Part shown: piece after piece, positions 12,976-27,615 of the stretch
Layout of the letters: each line of letters starts with the position of its first letter
Position numbering within the stretch: position 1 is the first letter of the stretch
DNA from: Scatophagus argus
Lineage: Eukaryota > Chordata > Actinopteri > Scatophagidae
Direction of reading: 5' to 3'
Length of the DNA: 64,000 nt
NCBI RefSeq assembly: GCF_020382885.2
Contig: NC_058493.1
Coordinates: forward strand, 19,438,999 to 19,502,998
The notes under the pieces: model-generated
The model's input: the letters and a program-made list of their open reading frames with translations, nothing else
What the model was told of the DNA's origin: nothing
Databases searched by the model: none
Made by a program: the position numbers and the translations under genes

Positions 12976-15713
12976 ATCTCTCTGTGTGTTTCATCCTTCA
13001 GCACAAAGGACAATGGGAGTACAAATGGCCACAGATGTGGCGACAGACCTAGCAGACTTCCTAATGTATTAAAAGTGGAATCTGGAGCCTAGTGTGTATG
13101 AGTGTGTAGCTGGTCAGATTAAACAGCTGTCTGTAATCCCACAGTGGGAGCAGAAACACTGACAGGACAGTCCCCTTATCATCCCCTCCTCTCCTCTCCT
13201 CTCCTCTCCTTCTCCTTGAGAAATTAAATTAAATCATTTTCATTTTATGTCACCCTCCTGATTTTTTTTTTTAACACATGGGTCCAGATCTTGTTCAATT
13301 AAGTGTAGCTTCAGTCTATCAGTGTCTCAGTATGGGGACAAATGAAGTAAACTGTAGTCTAGAACTGTATTAGTATAAGTGGTTATTATAATGCAGGCTT
13401 TTTTTTTTTTTAACATACCACATACAGTGGCACACTAAATTTGATCAAAGAGGAGGTTTACTGGAACAAAAACCTCCCTGCAGGAAGCAGCCCAGCAATT
13501 CAGCAGCACAGAGAGCTTGTTTGTGTATTTAGGATTCTTAAGAAAAGAATGGCTGCATCTATTTATACCAGCTATCCCCGCCTGCCTCGATCTACAACCT
13601 TGTGTGTTTATGTTCTGAGCGTCTCGCATGGGGCAAACAGCGGCATGCCCTTCGTGTTCTTGAGGATCACTGTGTCAATGGCCCTCATGCAGCACACTCC
13701 AGAGTGGCACCGTTTAAATACAGACACCAGCTGCTGAACACATCAATATGAGCTCTCAGAAATAGGCTAACGCCACAGAGTGAGGCCAACTGAGGCGCAA
13801 GTTTTGTAGAGTAAAACACATAGTTGGAGTCATAGTTGGCTGAAACAATAAGTACATTATTTGAAAGTGATTATGTTAGTTGGCTGACTACAATGCATTT
13901 CCAGCTGTAAAGGAGGTGTGTGAACAATGTACAGGTGGATTAAACGTCTCTGCCTGTTTGCTTTTAAGAGTTTTGGTGGAATTATAATGAGTGAGATGAG
14001 TAACATCTCAGCATTAAACTCTAAAAATGACTAGATCTTGTCGAGATGAGTACTTGCATTATACTGAATGTTTCAAAAGATTTTCAAACGTTTTAAAAAT
14101 TTATAATTTTATTCAAGGTAATGGTGCATTTCATTTGGTTGCCATTTCATGAGAGAGTCAGAGAGTGAGGAAGTAATTTGTCAAAAATGACCAAGCGTTA
14201 CATGAGTAAAACTCTAAAGCTTTACATCTTTCGTCACCGTTTTTTGAGTAATCTTGAGTAGATTTTCATTGGAAATGGTATTTTTTTTTAAAACAATGAA
14301 GACAACAGCTCAGATCTTTGGTTTTCACTCTTTTCATTGAGAGTGAATGGCAGAAATTACAGAGTTTGTTAATAACTGACTACTAATGATGTCTTACATG
14401 AGGATAGGACATAATGTTGATTGGCTTTTGTTTGATTTCTTGATTTCATTGTCCTTTTCTCTTGTAACGAGCAACAGAAAATAGAAAAGAAAAAACGAAA
14501 ACAGAGAAGAGAGAGCTTTTGACCATCTTTTCAGTTCCACTTAAAGTTTGCGGTGTGGTTTACATCTTCTTTACTGTAGCATAATAGTGGGCCTTCTGTC
14601 CTTACTCTTTCATCGTGGATGCATATGTTTACTACGCTTAAAGTGGCGTGTCGTACCAATGCAGAAATACATGTTTCTGTATAAACTGCATTGCACATTG
14701 ATTTAATTATTTTTCATTGCGCACTGCACCTTTATTGCGCTCTCTACCAGTTACACACATGTACACACACTCTAAATGCAAGTCTGCAAAAGTCATCACA
14801 CCTCTGAGCTCAGGTTTATATTGCAGAAAGATCTGGTTCCAGCAGCTGCACTGGCAGACTGACACTGACAGCAAGACAGTCAACACACTGCAGCTCACTG
14901 AATAGTAAAGTTTATTGTGTGTATAGAGTGCCTGAGGCCACAAATACAGAACGTAGGGCAACAGTCCTCACACAAGCTTGTGACCGTGGAACATCCATCC
15001 AGTGTCGTGTTTTCTTCTCGTGTCCCTTGCTGTACCGTCTATCCCCTTCACACCACAGAGCCTGGCCTTGCCTTGTTTGGTCCTGGCAGGGTGTCTGGCA
15101 GAGGACCGTGAAGCTCCTGGTAGTGGATCGGAGCTCTGCTGAAAGCCTGTCCACAGTGATGGACAGCAGCAGATCCAGCTGCACTTGTCACTGGCTGTCA
15201 AGCCGGCTGTCTGAACTAGGGGACGAGAGGGGACAGGCGGGGAGGAGTGAGGAGTGTGTCCATGGGAATATGTGTCTGTGTGTGTGTGTGTGTGTCTTGG
15301 GGTTGGAGGTTACAGTGGAGGGGCACTGATTGGGATGTCAGAGCTACATGGAGTGTGTGTCCGTGAAGGAGAGGGAGGGAGGGCTCAGTCAGCAGCAGCT
15401 GAGCGAGTGAGCAGGTGTTACTGTATGTCTCCCAGGCCCACGAATCTCCAACAAGAGAGACACAATATAAGTTTGGATTCATTTCCACTCCCTGCATTGA
15501 TTTGTTTTGGTTCTTTTTATGGGGCTTTTGGTTTAAGGAAACAATCGATGGTCCCCAGGTGAAAATGTCAGTGCTCTCCTCCTCAACCAGCTGTCTCCAC
15601 TTTGAAAGATGATTTTCTTTCATGCTGTAGGTCCATCTTGATGACTGTGTCTGCTTTTCTTTTGCTTGGTCTCATTTCATATCGCAGGTAGCAGAGTTCA
15701 GAAGGTTGGAACA

Positions 15714-18700
15714 ATGCCAGATTCACCTGCGGATGTGAAAACCCAGCCTAGGTCCACCCCACCCACCATGCCTCCTCCACCCCCGGCTGTCAGCCAAGCA
15801 ACCAATCGCAGTGCTTCATTCACCCCCACTACCAGTAAATCAAGTAAGGACCCTTTTTATTTTTGACTATGTTTTAAAATGAATGACATCTTGCGTCAGC
15901 TTTACTACAGCAAACGTGCACCATCTATCAAAACCTCTAACACATCGTTTCATAGAAAGCATTGGATAGGACAAGTGAGCTGTCATTGACATCATACAGC
16001 AGTATTTCACTGACCATGTTGTCAGTGTGATATTATGACCTGCTATACATTATCACCAAATGATTCACCCATCAGTTTGTAATAAATTACACAAATTACA
16101 GCGCCAACAATGGACTTCAGTGTCATTTGTCCCTCTTACACCAACTGTTATGAATGCTTCATATGCTTATGTAAAGGGAGAGAAATTCCAAATATATGTT
16201 TCTTCCCTGTTCTGGTGAACAAGTGTTGTCACTTGTGTGTCGTGTGTGACATTACAAGTATTTGTGTGTGTACGTGTGTGTTGGTGTGCAGAATGCCCTT
16301 GCTAGTGGGACAAGTGTCTTTGAGAGCATGTACAAGTGCAGCTGTGGCATTATGTGTGTCTGTGTTGTTTACCAGCTGGTCGGGTGGAGGTGGCGATGCG
16401 GTGTGTAGACTACTTTCTTCCCTATATAGCAATGGCAGTCCATGTTGTTTCACCTGTTGTGACGGATGGTCAGCAGTGTAGTTCTCTCCTTGCACCCTCT
16501 CTCTAAAACCAGAACACAAGTGCTGTCTGTTGGGATCACATGGGTCAGTCCTTATGTGTTCAGGCCCTCGACCCAGCAACAAGCATGCCTGAGAGGAACC
16601 ACAAGAATTAGACTTGTGGACAACTGAACTGTTTATGTTCTTGTTTTCAAGTATTTCATTTGTAAGGGATCATGTACAATATTAAATATAAATGTTACAT
16701 TTTGAGGTATGGTGTGGTGTTGCAGTCCGCAATGGCTCACTGCAGAGTTGCTCACCAGCGACGTGGCTGGTAAAAGTCAAAGGTCGACCTCCACGTTATC
16801 ATTAAAAATCTGATGAACACAGACAGAATGGACCTGGCACTTGTTTTGTTGCTCTGTTTAGATCATCCGAAGAGGCTGAGTTCCTATTTGTCTTTTTCTA
16901 TTGTAGTGCCTTGCCATCTTGATCTTATCTGTACAATATCATAAAACAATACCTGAATACACTGGTTGCTCTGTACATATGTGGCCTATGTAAAATTTTG
17001 CAAGTAACATGAGCCATTGAATCAACTTGCCTCAACTTCACTGGCACATTTTAGCTTATAAGCTCCTTAATAGTGGCTCAGGTCTACAATTATGGCATGA
17101 CTTACACCGACACAGTTCAAAACTCTCTGTTTTAATTAAGATGCATGACTGATAACTTTATTTAATGAATTTATGAATTTGCTTAGCATGACAGACAATA
17201 TTTTTTTTGCTCTGAATTGTTTACTACATCTCCATGTGCTTGAGTCCCAGACAGATTGAGTAATGTGAACTAAACTGTTTTTAATTTGTGGTCACATGAT
17301 TCCTTTTTTAATGAATACACAAGATGGATCATTTTTCTCATTGGCTCTGCATTCTTCCTTACATACAAACACCCCTTTATATTTAATGTGAGAGAAAACT
17401 ACAGTAAGTCACATTTTGCTATTATTAGTTACCCAAACACAGATATAATGTGCATAAATGTATACCAAAATATGACATATAGAGAAGAGATTGGAAAATT
17501 GTTGAGCGTTTCATAAAAGAATTTTATGTTTTGGCAAATAAGTCTGAGCTCATCGTGCATTTTGTGTCATATGAAAATATGAAAACGGGTCACAGGTGTG
17601 TGTCCGTGTGAGCCCCTGTGCATTCGTGAGTTTGTTTGTGCCTGCATTATGAAGAATATGCGAGTGATTATATATATGTATGACTGCTGTGTCTATTCTG
17701 AACCTTAAAGCTGCAAATCTACTTTCAGCTGGTGGACATGTGTAGGGTCAGATTTAGCTACACACCTGCTATTGGAATAAAAGTAACACAGGCTTCAGGA
17801 CTATTTTTGGCACCTCTTTAACGAGTTCTTCTTATAGTTGTGCCCTAGTGAGTGTGGGGGAGAGGGTGAGGAACTGAGGGGAATAGACTGATACAGGGGG
17901 AGATGGGGGGGAGTCATGGTGTGGGGGTAGGGCTCAAGTGGTACCACTTGTGAGACAGCTGAAGTTGCTGCAAACACACACACACACACACCGCCAGCTC
18001 TCGGTCAAACTAGCAGAAAGCTGCACCAGCCAAGTCACTTGGAGCATCATACACTGTAGGAATGGTGTCTAACGTTTGCTTTGCTTGTCTTTAATCTTAA
18101 CCACACACTCCTCTATCAGCAGGATATAAGTGTTTGTACCCTCATCACACCCCAAGATCTGCCAGATGCCCCCCCCCAGGCTCCTCCAAAACTACTGACC
18201 CAATTCACTTTGTCTCTTCCTCCTGTATGTTTATCTGCAGTGCTGAACGGGAGCAGCCACTCTCCTACGTCACTGAACGGTGCTCCATCCACTCCTAACG
18301 GCTTCAGTAATGGCCCAGCCATGTCATCGACAGCCTCGCTTTCCAACCAGCAGCTCCCGCCCGCTTGTGGGGCCCGGCAGCTCTGCAAGCTAAAGCGCTT
18401 CCTGACCACGCTGCAGCAGTTTGGCAACGACATATCACCTGAGATTGGAGAGAGAGTGCGCAGCCTAGTGCTGGGGCTGGTGGTAAGATCTGATGATATT
18501 TATGCAGAATTATTTTGATGAATCCATTCATACATAGCAGTTTCTCTCTACTCTAACTTTGTACCTGTTTAGGCTTGATGATAGCTTGGAGTTAATTGTT
18601 GCAGAGTATTAACATACAGCAAAACAATATTTTATCTTGTTCACATAAGCTATGGACCTTGAGTGAACAAGACAAAAAGAAATATATATATATATATATA

Positions 18701-21700
18701 TATTATCTTTTGGGACTCTGGAAGAGAATCTTAGAAGTTTGTTTTTCAGTGGCTCCTGCTTTCACTCTGTTCCTAACTCCACTCTCTTGGGCAGAACTCT
18801 ACTCTCACCATTGAAGAGTTTCACTCCAAACTTCACGAGGCCACCAACTTCCCTCTGAGGCCATTCGTCATTCCCTTCCTGAAGGTAAGCACTTGTGCAC
18901 ATATTTTATGTGAGCTAAATCAAACCTGATGTCTTCAGTTGCTTAAAGCTTACTACTGCTGCTGTCCGTGTGGCCAGATATAATAGATTTTGTGCCTCCA
19001 GACAGAAAGGGTTCACAGAGAGGAAACCTTGTCAGGATTGAAAACCTGTAGCAGTATACTGAACTTATGGTACTATGTAGAAGACTGGGGGATTTGCTTT
19101 TGAACGTTTAAAGTTGCGTTTGTGAGTGTGTCAGACCTCCTGGTGTGCAATGATCCTCCACATCTGGGATATTGCAGTGAAGCCTGGGTTATATCAACCA
19201 GACAGGTCTGAGAGAGCTATTTGACAGCACACATACACACACACACACGCACAATATGGGCTACATATCAGCGCACTCTGGAGAGAGAGGCACATGGCAG
19301 AGGAAGGTGTCAAGGGACCTGTCTTATCTCATCCTGTCTCTTCATCTATCACTTTCTTTTTTTCTTACACTAATCTGGCATTATTTCACCCTCACCTCAT
19401 CTATCTGTTGTTCCAACATGACTTACCAGCTCACATCTTGTCTACTTAACAGTCTTACTCTACATTTACATCGATTCAATAAATCTATATCCTTCCTACA
19501 ACAATTTATTTTGTTGCTAACTAAGAGATGTCTTCCTTGTTTTTGTCCACTGAAGGCAAACCTGCCGCTGCTGCAGAGAGAGTTGCTCCACTGTGCCAGG
19601 TTGGCCAAGCAGACTCCAGCTCAATATCTGGCCCAACACGAGCAGCTTCTCCTCGACGCCAATGCCAGCTCACCGCTCGACTCCTCCGAGATCATGCTGG
19701 AGATGAATGAGCACGGCAAGAGGAGGACTCCTGACAGGTAGCAGCTCTCCCTTAAACATGAGAAAACACAGACTTCAGTGGCACATATACATGCAAACTC
19801 TCACACAACCAGTTTTATATATGAATTAATTCAGGGAATTTCAGAATGCCAAGTGACAAAGGGAGTCATAAATCCTCTGTGTGGGAGGCGGACGTCTGGA
19901 CAGCCCCAGTGCCAGTGCATCCTCTCCTGTCTGGGAGGGAGGGAGGGATGGAGGGAGGGTTTGGATAAATTTAAGAGAAGAGAAGAGGGAGAAAAGCAGG
20001 GTAGCCTTCCGCTTTATTCACCCCACAAAGAAGACACAAGAGAGAATTCACCGGTGTTTCCTTTTCTTCTCTTCCTGGCAGTGCCCTTCTTTAGTGATTA
20101 CTTTTTCACCTCTTTTGCTCCCACCTCCCCCCTCCCCCTTCCCGCTCTCTCCGGCTGCCTGACCTGCGGCTCCCAGCAGCTGTCCATATGTCAGGGATGT
20201 GTCCAGATGGTGATGTGCTGACCGTAACACTGAGCGCATCCTGAGCAGGGTGTGGGGAGGTGGGTGGTGGTGGTGGTGGGGCTGGGGGTTGGAGCCGAAT
20301 GTGCAATCCCACTGTAATCCACACACCTCCGCCTCCTGACCTGTGGCTTATACAAAGCAGGCGGGGCTCAGCGGGGAAGGGGGAAGGGGAGGGTAGTGAG
20401 GCTGGGGCAGGGCCTACGTTGCGCCAGCTGTTTCTCTGATTTTTCTGATACAAGAGCAAGGACTGTGTATTAGTATGGCCAATGTACATATAAAATGTAC
20501 ATATATAGACAGGGATAAATATGAGCGCACACACACACACACACACATACACATATAGACACACTTCATCTTCATAGGGCAGCATTGCATTTATTCACTT
20601 TTGATCCCCAGGACGATTTCCATCCGTATGCCTGGTTATTGCCATCCAGCTAAACAGATTAATATCAACACTCCCATTTAAAATGTCCAGATGGCATGAA
20701 AACACAACCTCTCACATACACCCGTATACACACGCACGCTCACTTTAAGTACATAGACACAAATGAATGTCACTAAACATCTGCCAAACACACAGCATTC
20801 AGCTCATATTGCCCCTTAAGCCCGAGAGCAGGGTGGGAGGGAGAGCGGAGAAATACTTGCAATCTAAGAGCAGGCTGAGGGATATTCAGATTAAGAGCTT
20901 GAGACGCAGGGTGTACAGTTGGACTTGGCTTTGTTTTGTACATATGGCATACAGCTGTGCGAAAGCTTTGGAGGGTCGAAACTGCTGTACTGTAACTGAA
21001 CAACATGGGAGTGAGTATGTGTGTGTTTGCGTGCACCACATGGAAATTGTTGCACTTTAAACTACTTACTTTGTGTTTTTTTGCTCGAGCCTCCTCAAAC
21101 AGGCATAATATAGTCCATAATGCCAGCAGTTGTAACCGTTTAAAATAAATTGTTACAACAGTTTGAGCAAACTCTGATTTCTCATTTCACAGTAACATTG
21201 TGACTGTAAAATCAGAGGATTTTATGAATTTCTTTTCTTTGTCTCAATAGATTAACGTAATTTGTTATTTCTTCAACATGTTTTTACAGCTGTCCTTTGT
21301 TTGGCCCTTGGTCTGAATTGAAGGGCATTCTGGTCCTTGCTGGGACATTTTCTCCTGAACTATGAAGTAATATACTGGCAATGCATATTTGGCCTGGCAA
21401 AGTTATCCCATAGTTACTCATTGTGGTCTGGCGAGGAAATAGATGGACTAGCTGGGGGACGATGAAATAGGCAGTACAGAACTTTATTCTCGTCCTACAG
21501 ACTTTAACATGGTGTCAAAAATCAGCATCTGAACGAAAGTTAAGTGAGAAATGAGCCGTGCAGCTGCAGATTTTTTTTCTCCGGTGAATGAGGGTCATAA
21601 CATTTACACAAAAACAATTTCTTATTGATCGAGCTTTTATAAGAAGCAGCTTAATCGACTCTGGTGGACTTTTGTGGAATAATGGTAAATGTGGTAGTAG

Positions 21701-23389
21701 AAAACTGAGCTGATGAGATGTAGTCTGGCTGTGCAAGACCATTTCATTTTGGCAAATAAACATTTGAGTTGTACAACAAAGACTTGTGTTTCTGTAGAAC
21801 ATAATATACCACAGATCTCACACTTACCACTGCTAGGAACACACCACATGATTTAGCCTGTGTCCAACCAGTTCAGGTTTCATCCAAGTTCTTTACTGGT
21901 TAGTTCATCTCTTTGGGCCTACTTTTTCATTGATGCTGACAGTATCTGCTGCCTGGCTTCCATTTCTGTTCTGTTTCTGTTTAACATTTGGGTCATTTTT
22001 AACCCACTCCCCTGCCCTCCCCTCCAGGACCAAGGACAGCTCAGAGAGAGATGGGTTGCACCCGGAGCATCTGGCTAAGAGACCCTGCACCATCAGTCCC
22101 AGCCAGCGCTTCAGCCCCAGCACGGGTCTTCCTGCTCACCCTCCTCCCAACGGCCTCTCCACACACCCTCCAAACGGCCTATCCCACCCACCCAACCCCC
22201 AAATGGCACCCCAGCACTATCGCTTAGAAGATATGGCCTTGGCACACCAATACAGAGACGCTTACAGACATAATGAACACCGAGATGCCCGAGACAGGCA
22301 CCGGCAAACAGGTAGAACAGCTGCAATGCACTCACAGAGTCAGATAAATCTGTAGGTCCACAGTCCTCAGAGGTCAGGCCTGTGGGCTTGTGCATATGAA
22401 AGTGGGGTATATCTAGAGAACAAAGGCCAGTTGTCTGTCCTGTGTGATAATCCTTATGGCAGTGTGTCTATATAAAGACCGCAGCCATACATGCCCGTGT
22501 GCTGCAACTGTGGCAACCATATATGCCTTCCTTTTGCTTTCCCAGAAGCAAAGAGATGAATTCTCAGCCAAACTGTCTCTCAGATTCGAAATGAGCTTGT
22601 AGCTGGGGCGCATGAGTGCCTGCCACCAGTGTTTTTGGTTTGAAATTAAACTCTAATAACTATGATGGATAGTCATTTGGATAGTGTAATGATCTTACTC
22701 AACTTATTACAAGGAAAGAATAATTTATTTATGTAGCAAACTTTATTACAAGTAAACTCAGTCTGCTTGACAATAAAATCCAAGCAGCAAGAATATAATT
22801 AGAAAAATACAAGGAAATAAAACAATAACAAAGGAAGAGAAGAGAAAAATGAATCCCAAACACTCAGTTTTTGTTCAAAGACTCGTATAGTATTTTAAGG
22901 CTTGTAGTTATGGAGTAATGCAGAATAATGTAGGCCAATATGTGCTGAATCTAACAGAAATCCACGTGTTTGTCATTTAGCAGTCCATGGAACCCGCCAA
23001 GAGGAGGTGATTGACCATCGTCTTACAGATCGAGAGTGGGCAGAGGAATGGAAGCACCTTGATAACGTACGTATCAACAGGCTGGTCATGTTTACTGTCC
23101 ACACCGTCTCTGTGTTTCATGCATAAGCATCATAAAACAGTGGAAAGAAAGAGGTACGAGTTCAGGATGCGATTAAAGTTAGTTTTAGTGCTAAAGTTGG
23201 TATGCAGATGGAAGGGACTGGGACTGTTGCAAACAGAAGAGCCTTCATCCCTTCTTAGTTAGCAGTTGACGGACAGCTGACCTTAGGAGGTCTGTGTCAG
23301 CGTGGTGAATTAACAACAGACAGACACCTATCTGGCTTCCTGGCACCCAACTCCGTGAAGACAAATCATTTACACAAGACACATACTCA

Positions 23390-23423
<34 letters not shown>

Positions 23424-26400
23424 CACACACAGAAACAGGGCTCCAGATGGAGCTCAGGACCCAGCAGAGAGCAGCTCCAGCTGGGGAGAGCAGCTGAGAC
23501 AAGAGCTGCAGTCATGGAGAGAACCGACCAGGCCTGGACCCACGCCAAATTAGAAACACTTCACTGAAATAAATATAGCTAACTCAGAGGGGAGGGAGGG
23601 AGTGGAGAGATAGAGGACAGGAGGCATAGGCAGAGAGAGGGAAAGATGAATGGCAATAACTATATGAATTGAATGTCAAACATGTGAAACCCATTTAGCA
23701 GACCGGCCTGATCTGGAAACACGGGGCACTGTGGAAAAAAGTGACACTGTTTACAACGGTGCCGAGGAAAGGAGAGAAAGGAGAGGAAATCTGTTGAGTT
23801 GGCAGAGACCGGAGCAGAAGGGTGGAAGGAATTGGCTCAACGTTTTCATCAGCAGCCCAGCTGTTACATTATCGTTGTTGTAATGCTCTTAGCATTGAAA
23901 CACACTGACGAGCACACGACCCATGAACAAAAAAGAAACACACAGTCACATGCAAACGCACACATCTGCTTGGTGGTGTGTGTGTTTTAAAATTGTGTGT
24001 CGATTTACAGTTCAGTGGCTAAAGTAAGTCTTTCCTTTCAAATGGGTTTTGTTTATTTCTATGACGTGTGAAGCGTTTTTTTTTTGTTTGTTTTTAATGG
24101 ATTTCTCAGATTCATTTTAAGAAGTCCGTGACTGTGAAAATATGCGTTTTGTGGGGAACATGTTTTTGGGAAGCTGTAGGAGCTTTTAGCAGCATAGTAG
24201 CACTGTCAAACTTCTCTTACTGTTCATTCATCACTTAAAGTAAATGTTTTAACTCATCCTCAGTCTTGTGCCATTGCAGCTTTTGAATTGCATCATGGAC
24301 ATGGTGGAGAAGACGCGCCGCTCTCTGACGGTGCTGCGTCGCTGCCAGGAGGCCGACCGGGAGGAGATGAATCACTGGATACGGCGCTACAGCGACGTAG
24401 AGGAGATGAAAAAAGGTGGGAGCAACGGACAGCACTGCCTTCCTCCTCCTCCTCCTCCTCTTCCTCCTACTACTCCTCACCACAACTCCTCTTCCAACAC
24501 AGCTAGCAGCAGCGAGTCACTGCCCATAGGAACTTCCTCGGCTGCTGAAAGGCAGACAGGCAGACAGACAGGTAGTCAAACACACACAGGGTATTTTTGG
24601 CACTCACGGCAAGGTAGGGCTTAATTTGAAATGCTAGAAATGCATTAACGTATCAGTTTAGATAGAAAGGTTAGCTCGATTTTCATATTTTTTCTGAAAA
24701 TTTTAATGCTTTAAGCTTATCCTGTGAGACGATACAAATTTAGCAGCAATATCCTGCGTCTTTTACCAACTTATTGCACTCTTATATTGTCAACGTGCTC
24801 ATTCATAATTCAAATTTGTATTCACTAACTCCCTGACTTCAGTCCTTCCCAGAAATGGTTGGTGGGAGCTTATTTACTGATGACGCACACATAGTTTGTA
24901 TTGGTCCCAATATTTACGGAACTAGAAACGATGGGGGGGGGCCGTGTGTGTTTGCACAGAGCAAGAGTCTGCTTGTGTGTGTACCTGTGTATATGTAATT
25001 GAGTGTGTGCCTGCTTGTGTGTTTCAGAGATCCACAGAGACTTCTTACACAGGCCTCCCTCAGCATACTTGCCAGAAGAAATCTGGAGGAAAGCCGGTAA
25101 GAGCCAAGCGTCCCCCTTCTCTCTATTGTCTTCACGAGTGACCTCACACAGACTAACAAAACACTCACACGCACACATCATCAGTCTTCAGGGCCCTCAC
25201 CCTGGCTACTGAGACAGACAGAACAGAGGCCTTATAGCCGTAGGTCCATCAGGGCAGAGGACTGGAGGCCTTCTGTGTCATTAGGGCTAAATGCCCTCAA
25301 TCTGTCACCACTATGAAAGGCCACTGCAGTTAAAGCGGCAGTGAAAATGCAGTCACCTGGCCCAAGGCAGGCCACAGCAGCACAGCACAGGTCAGAGATT
25401 AATTGGTCTCCACTGTGCTAAGAAACACACACTCTTAAGATTTTATACCTATTTTTATCATTGCAATTTGTCCTATAACTTGTTACAGAAGTGAATCAGA
25501 TGCAGACATTTGAATATACATACAAAAAGAATGTATGGCTTTTAGTTTCGGCTCAGTTTGTAGCCAAAGGGAAGCAGGTGGGAGTGTTGCATTTGCATGG
25601 GCATTCTTGTTCACTGCATGTTAGACAGAGCCCATCTCAGGAGTCGTCTGGCTCAGCCCTTGTTCCACCCCGGTCCCAGAACTATTACGTTTCCGTCATA
25701 CTCCAATACCCTATGGAAGAAAGATGCTGCTGCTGTCGGCAAAAAGACTGTGCTGCATTTTCACCAGCAGAATAAAAGCTCTTTTAATTGCAGTTGTTTT
25801 TCATACAGGTACTACAAGTATCCCGCTCTCCCCAGCTCTAAAGCACCTCCAAAACAGGCAGGGTGAGTAACATATCACTCACAGCATCTCACCTCCAGTG
25901 CGCGTGTGTGTACATGTGAGCATGTGTCACCTCTATCTTCAGCAGCCAGGTAGTCTGCCTGATGTAGCTGCAGCACCTCTTGCTTCTAATTAAAACCAGA
26001 CACGTATTCTCTGGTCTGGTTCAGGTTGAGAGACTGCAGTGCTTTTGAAAAATAAGATCTGAAGTGCGAAAAAGCAGACAGAAATAACACGTCTCAGGGA
26101 CTTGCCAAATCCCTGTGGAATTAAAACGTTAATATTGCTGCCCCCGTGTTTTCCATTAAGTGCTAATTGCCCCAGCATCTGCTATGCAGTCTCCTTGATA
26201 AGAATTAATTAAATTTGCAAACTAATCTTAGTGGTGCATGCATTAGGCCAGATAATTGAGAAGCTTGGGATAATGTAGATAGTGTTTTCAAGGGAGAGAA
26301 GAGAGAGGAGGAGGAGGAGGAGGAGGATGAGTATAAGAGTTAGAAAAAGGGAGTTGAAATGAAATGAAGGATGAAGGTAGAGAATGGATGAGCATTGAGA

Positions 26401-27583
26401 CATGTTTCTGAGTGTGACTGCATGTTGACAGGATTGACAGGCTGCTGACTTTTTAGCGTAGGAGCACAGGAATCAAGCTCAGACTTGCACACACAAATGT
26501 ACATGCACACACACAGCCTCGCGCATATGCATTGAAAAGTGTGGAGTGTGGATAAGCCCCCCCCCCCCCCCCCCCGCTGCCTATCTTCTTGCACAGTAGT
26601 TTGAAACAACTGGAGTGGAGCGGCAAGGAAAAGTGACAGTTATTTATGAGTTCCCTCTCAAACAAACACTGACTGGAGGAAACAGGGAGCAGTGGAGAGA
26701 ACAGTATCAGTCTCGCCGCCCACTTGGTTGGCCTAACACACCTGGAGAGTCACTTGTGTGTGTGTGTGTGTGTGTGTCATTTGTGTTCTACCATGTGTGT
26801 GTCTACATCTGGAGGAGGTGGGGCACGAGGAAGAAAAATCATTAATCTTTAAAAATGTTGCTGGTTTTTATTTGAATGGAAGTCAGATCTTGCGATTGCA
26901 ATGTACCATATTAGCAGGTGATTAATAAATAGTGTATATTCGGCAACCTATTTCTCAGGTGTATAAAGACCTACAAGCAATCATGCACTGTACACTTGTT
27001 GGGCACCGTGAGGGCAATAATGAAAGATGGCAAAATGTAATCACTCCTGCCTCTTACTGAGAAGGGACTGCGGGACATTTCTATTTTGGACTGCCATCTG
27101 GAAAGGAGTCTACGCACCTGCCTGTTGTGAAAACACAGCCTCCTCACTCATACAGTTTGTGCTTGTGCTGGAAGAACAAAAGGCCCCATGATAAAATCTA
27201 CGTTGTAGGAAGCCCTGCAGTGGACATTTTCTTGCCCACTGGAGGCGAAATTACTCACTCCTCACTCCAAACTCGGTCTAACCATTTCTATTACAATTAT
27301 TTTTACGGCAATATGACAATCGTGCTAACAGGGAATCCCAGGATGTTGGATGAACAGCCAAGTTAGTGACAAACTTTGAAGACATCTGCTGTTGTCAGCA
27401 CTGGAAATTATTGCAGCCAGACGTGTTTGAATTAATCATTGAAGTCTGGCTGTTTCCCTTTTCTGGCAGAAAGTTTTAAATCTTGGATGATGTACATCTG
27501 TTCGCTGAGACACAACAAGATGGCAGCTTAAACAGCCTCAATAAAGGATGACGGAGCGGGCAGGATGGTCACAAGCACTAACA

Positions 27584-27615
<32 letters not shown>

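Larger units (their letters stand above)
1476..15687 (+). other. cbfa2t3: cbfa2t3 intron 1 (14.2 kb, no coding exon recognised)
   Basis: It runs from the 1475 donor to a CAG acceptor at 15687. I read both strands and found no stretch with conserved protein similarity flanked by splice sites. Open frames in it are mostly made by CA/GT/GA repeats. It holds many dinucleotide repeats and several AT-rich, homeodomain-site-like blocks (around 3470-3540, 4139-4205, 7060-7240, 9040-9110) that are candidates for conserved regulatory elements. Alternative first exons of the gene could lie here but none is recognisable. Confidence 0.75.

Noticed and set aside
18081-18518. Open frame extending 5' of cbfa2t3 coding exon 2
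   Set aside because: The extension reads the C/T-rich splice tract and the acceptor at 18240. Phase and homology place the exon start at 18241, although intron retention would leave the frame open.
20106-20585. 159-codon minus-strand open frame
   Set aside because: It is built from CA/GT repeats and GGT/GGA tracts (poly-His, poly-Pro, Cys/Val runs) inside a cbfa2t3 intron, with no recognisable domain.
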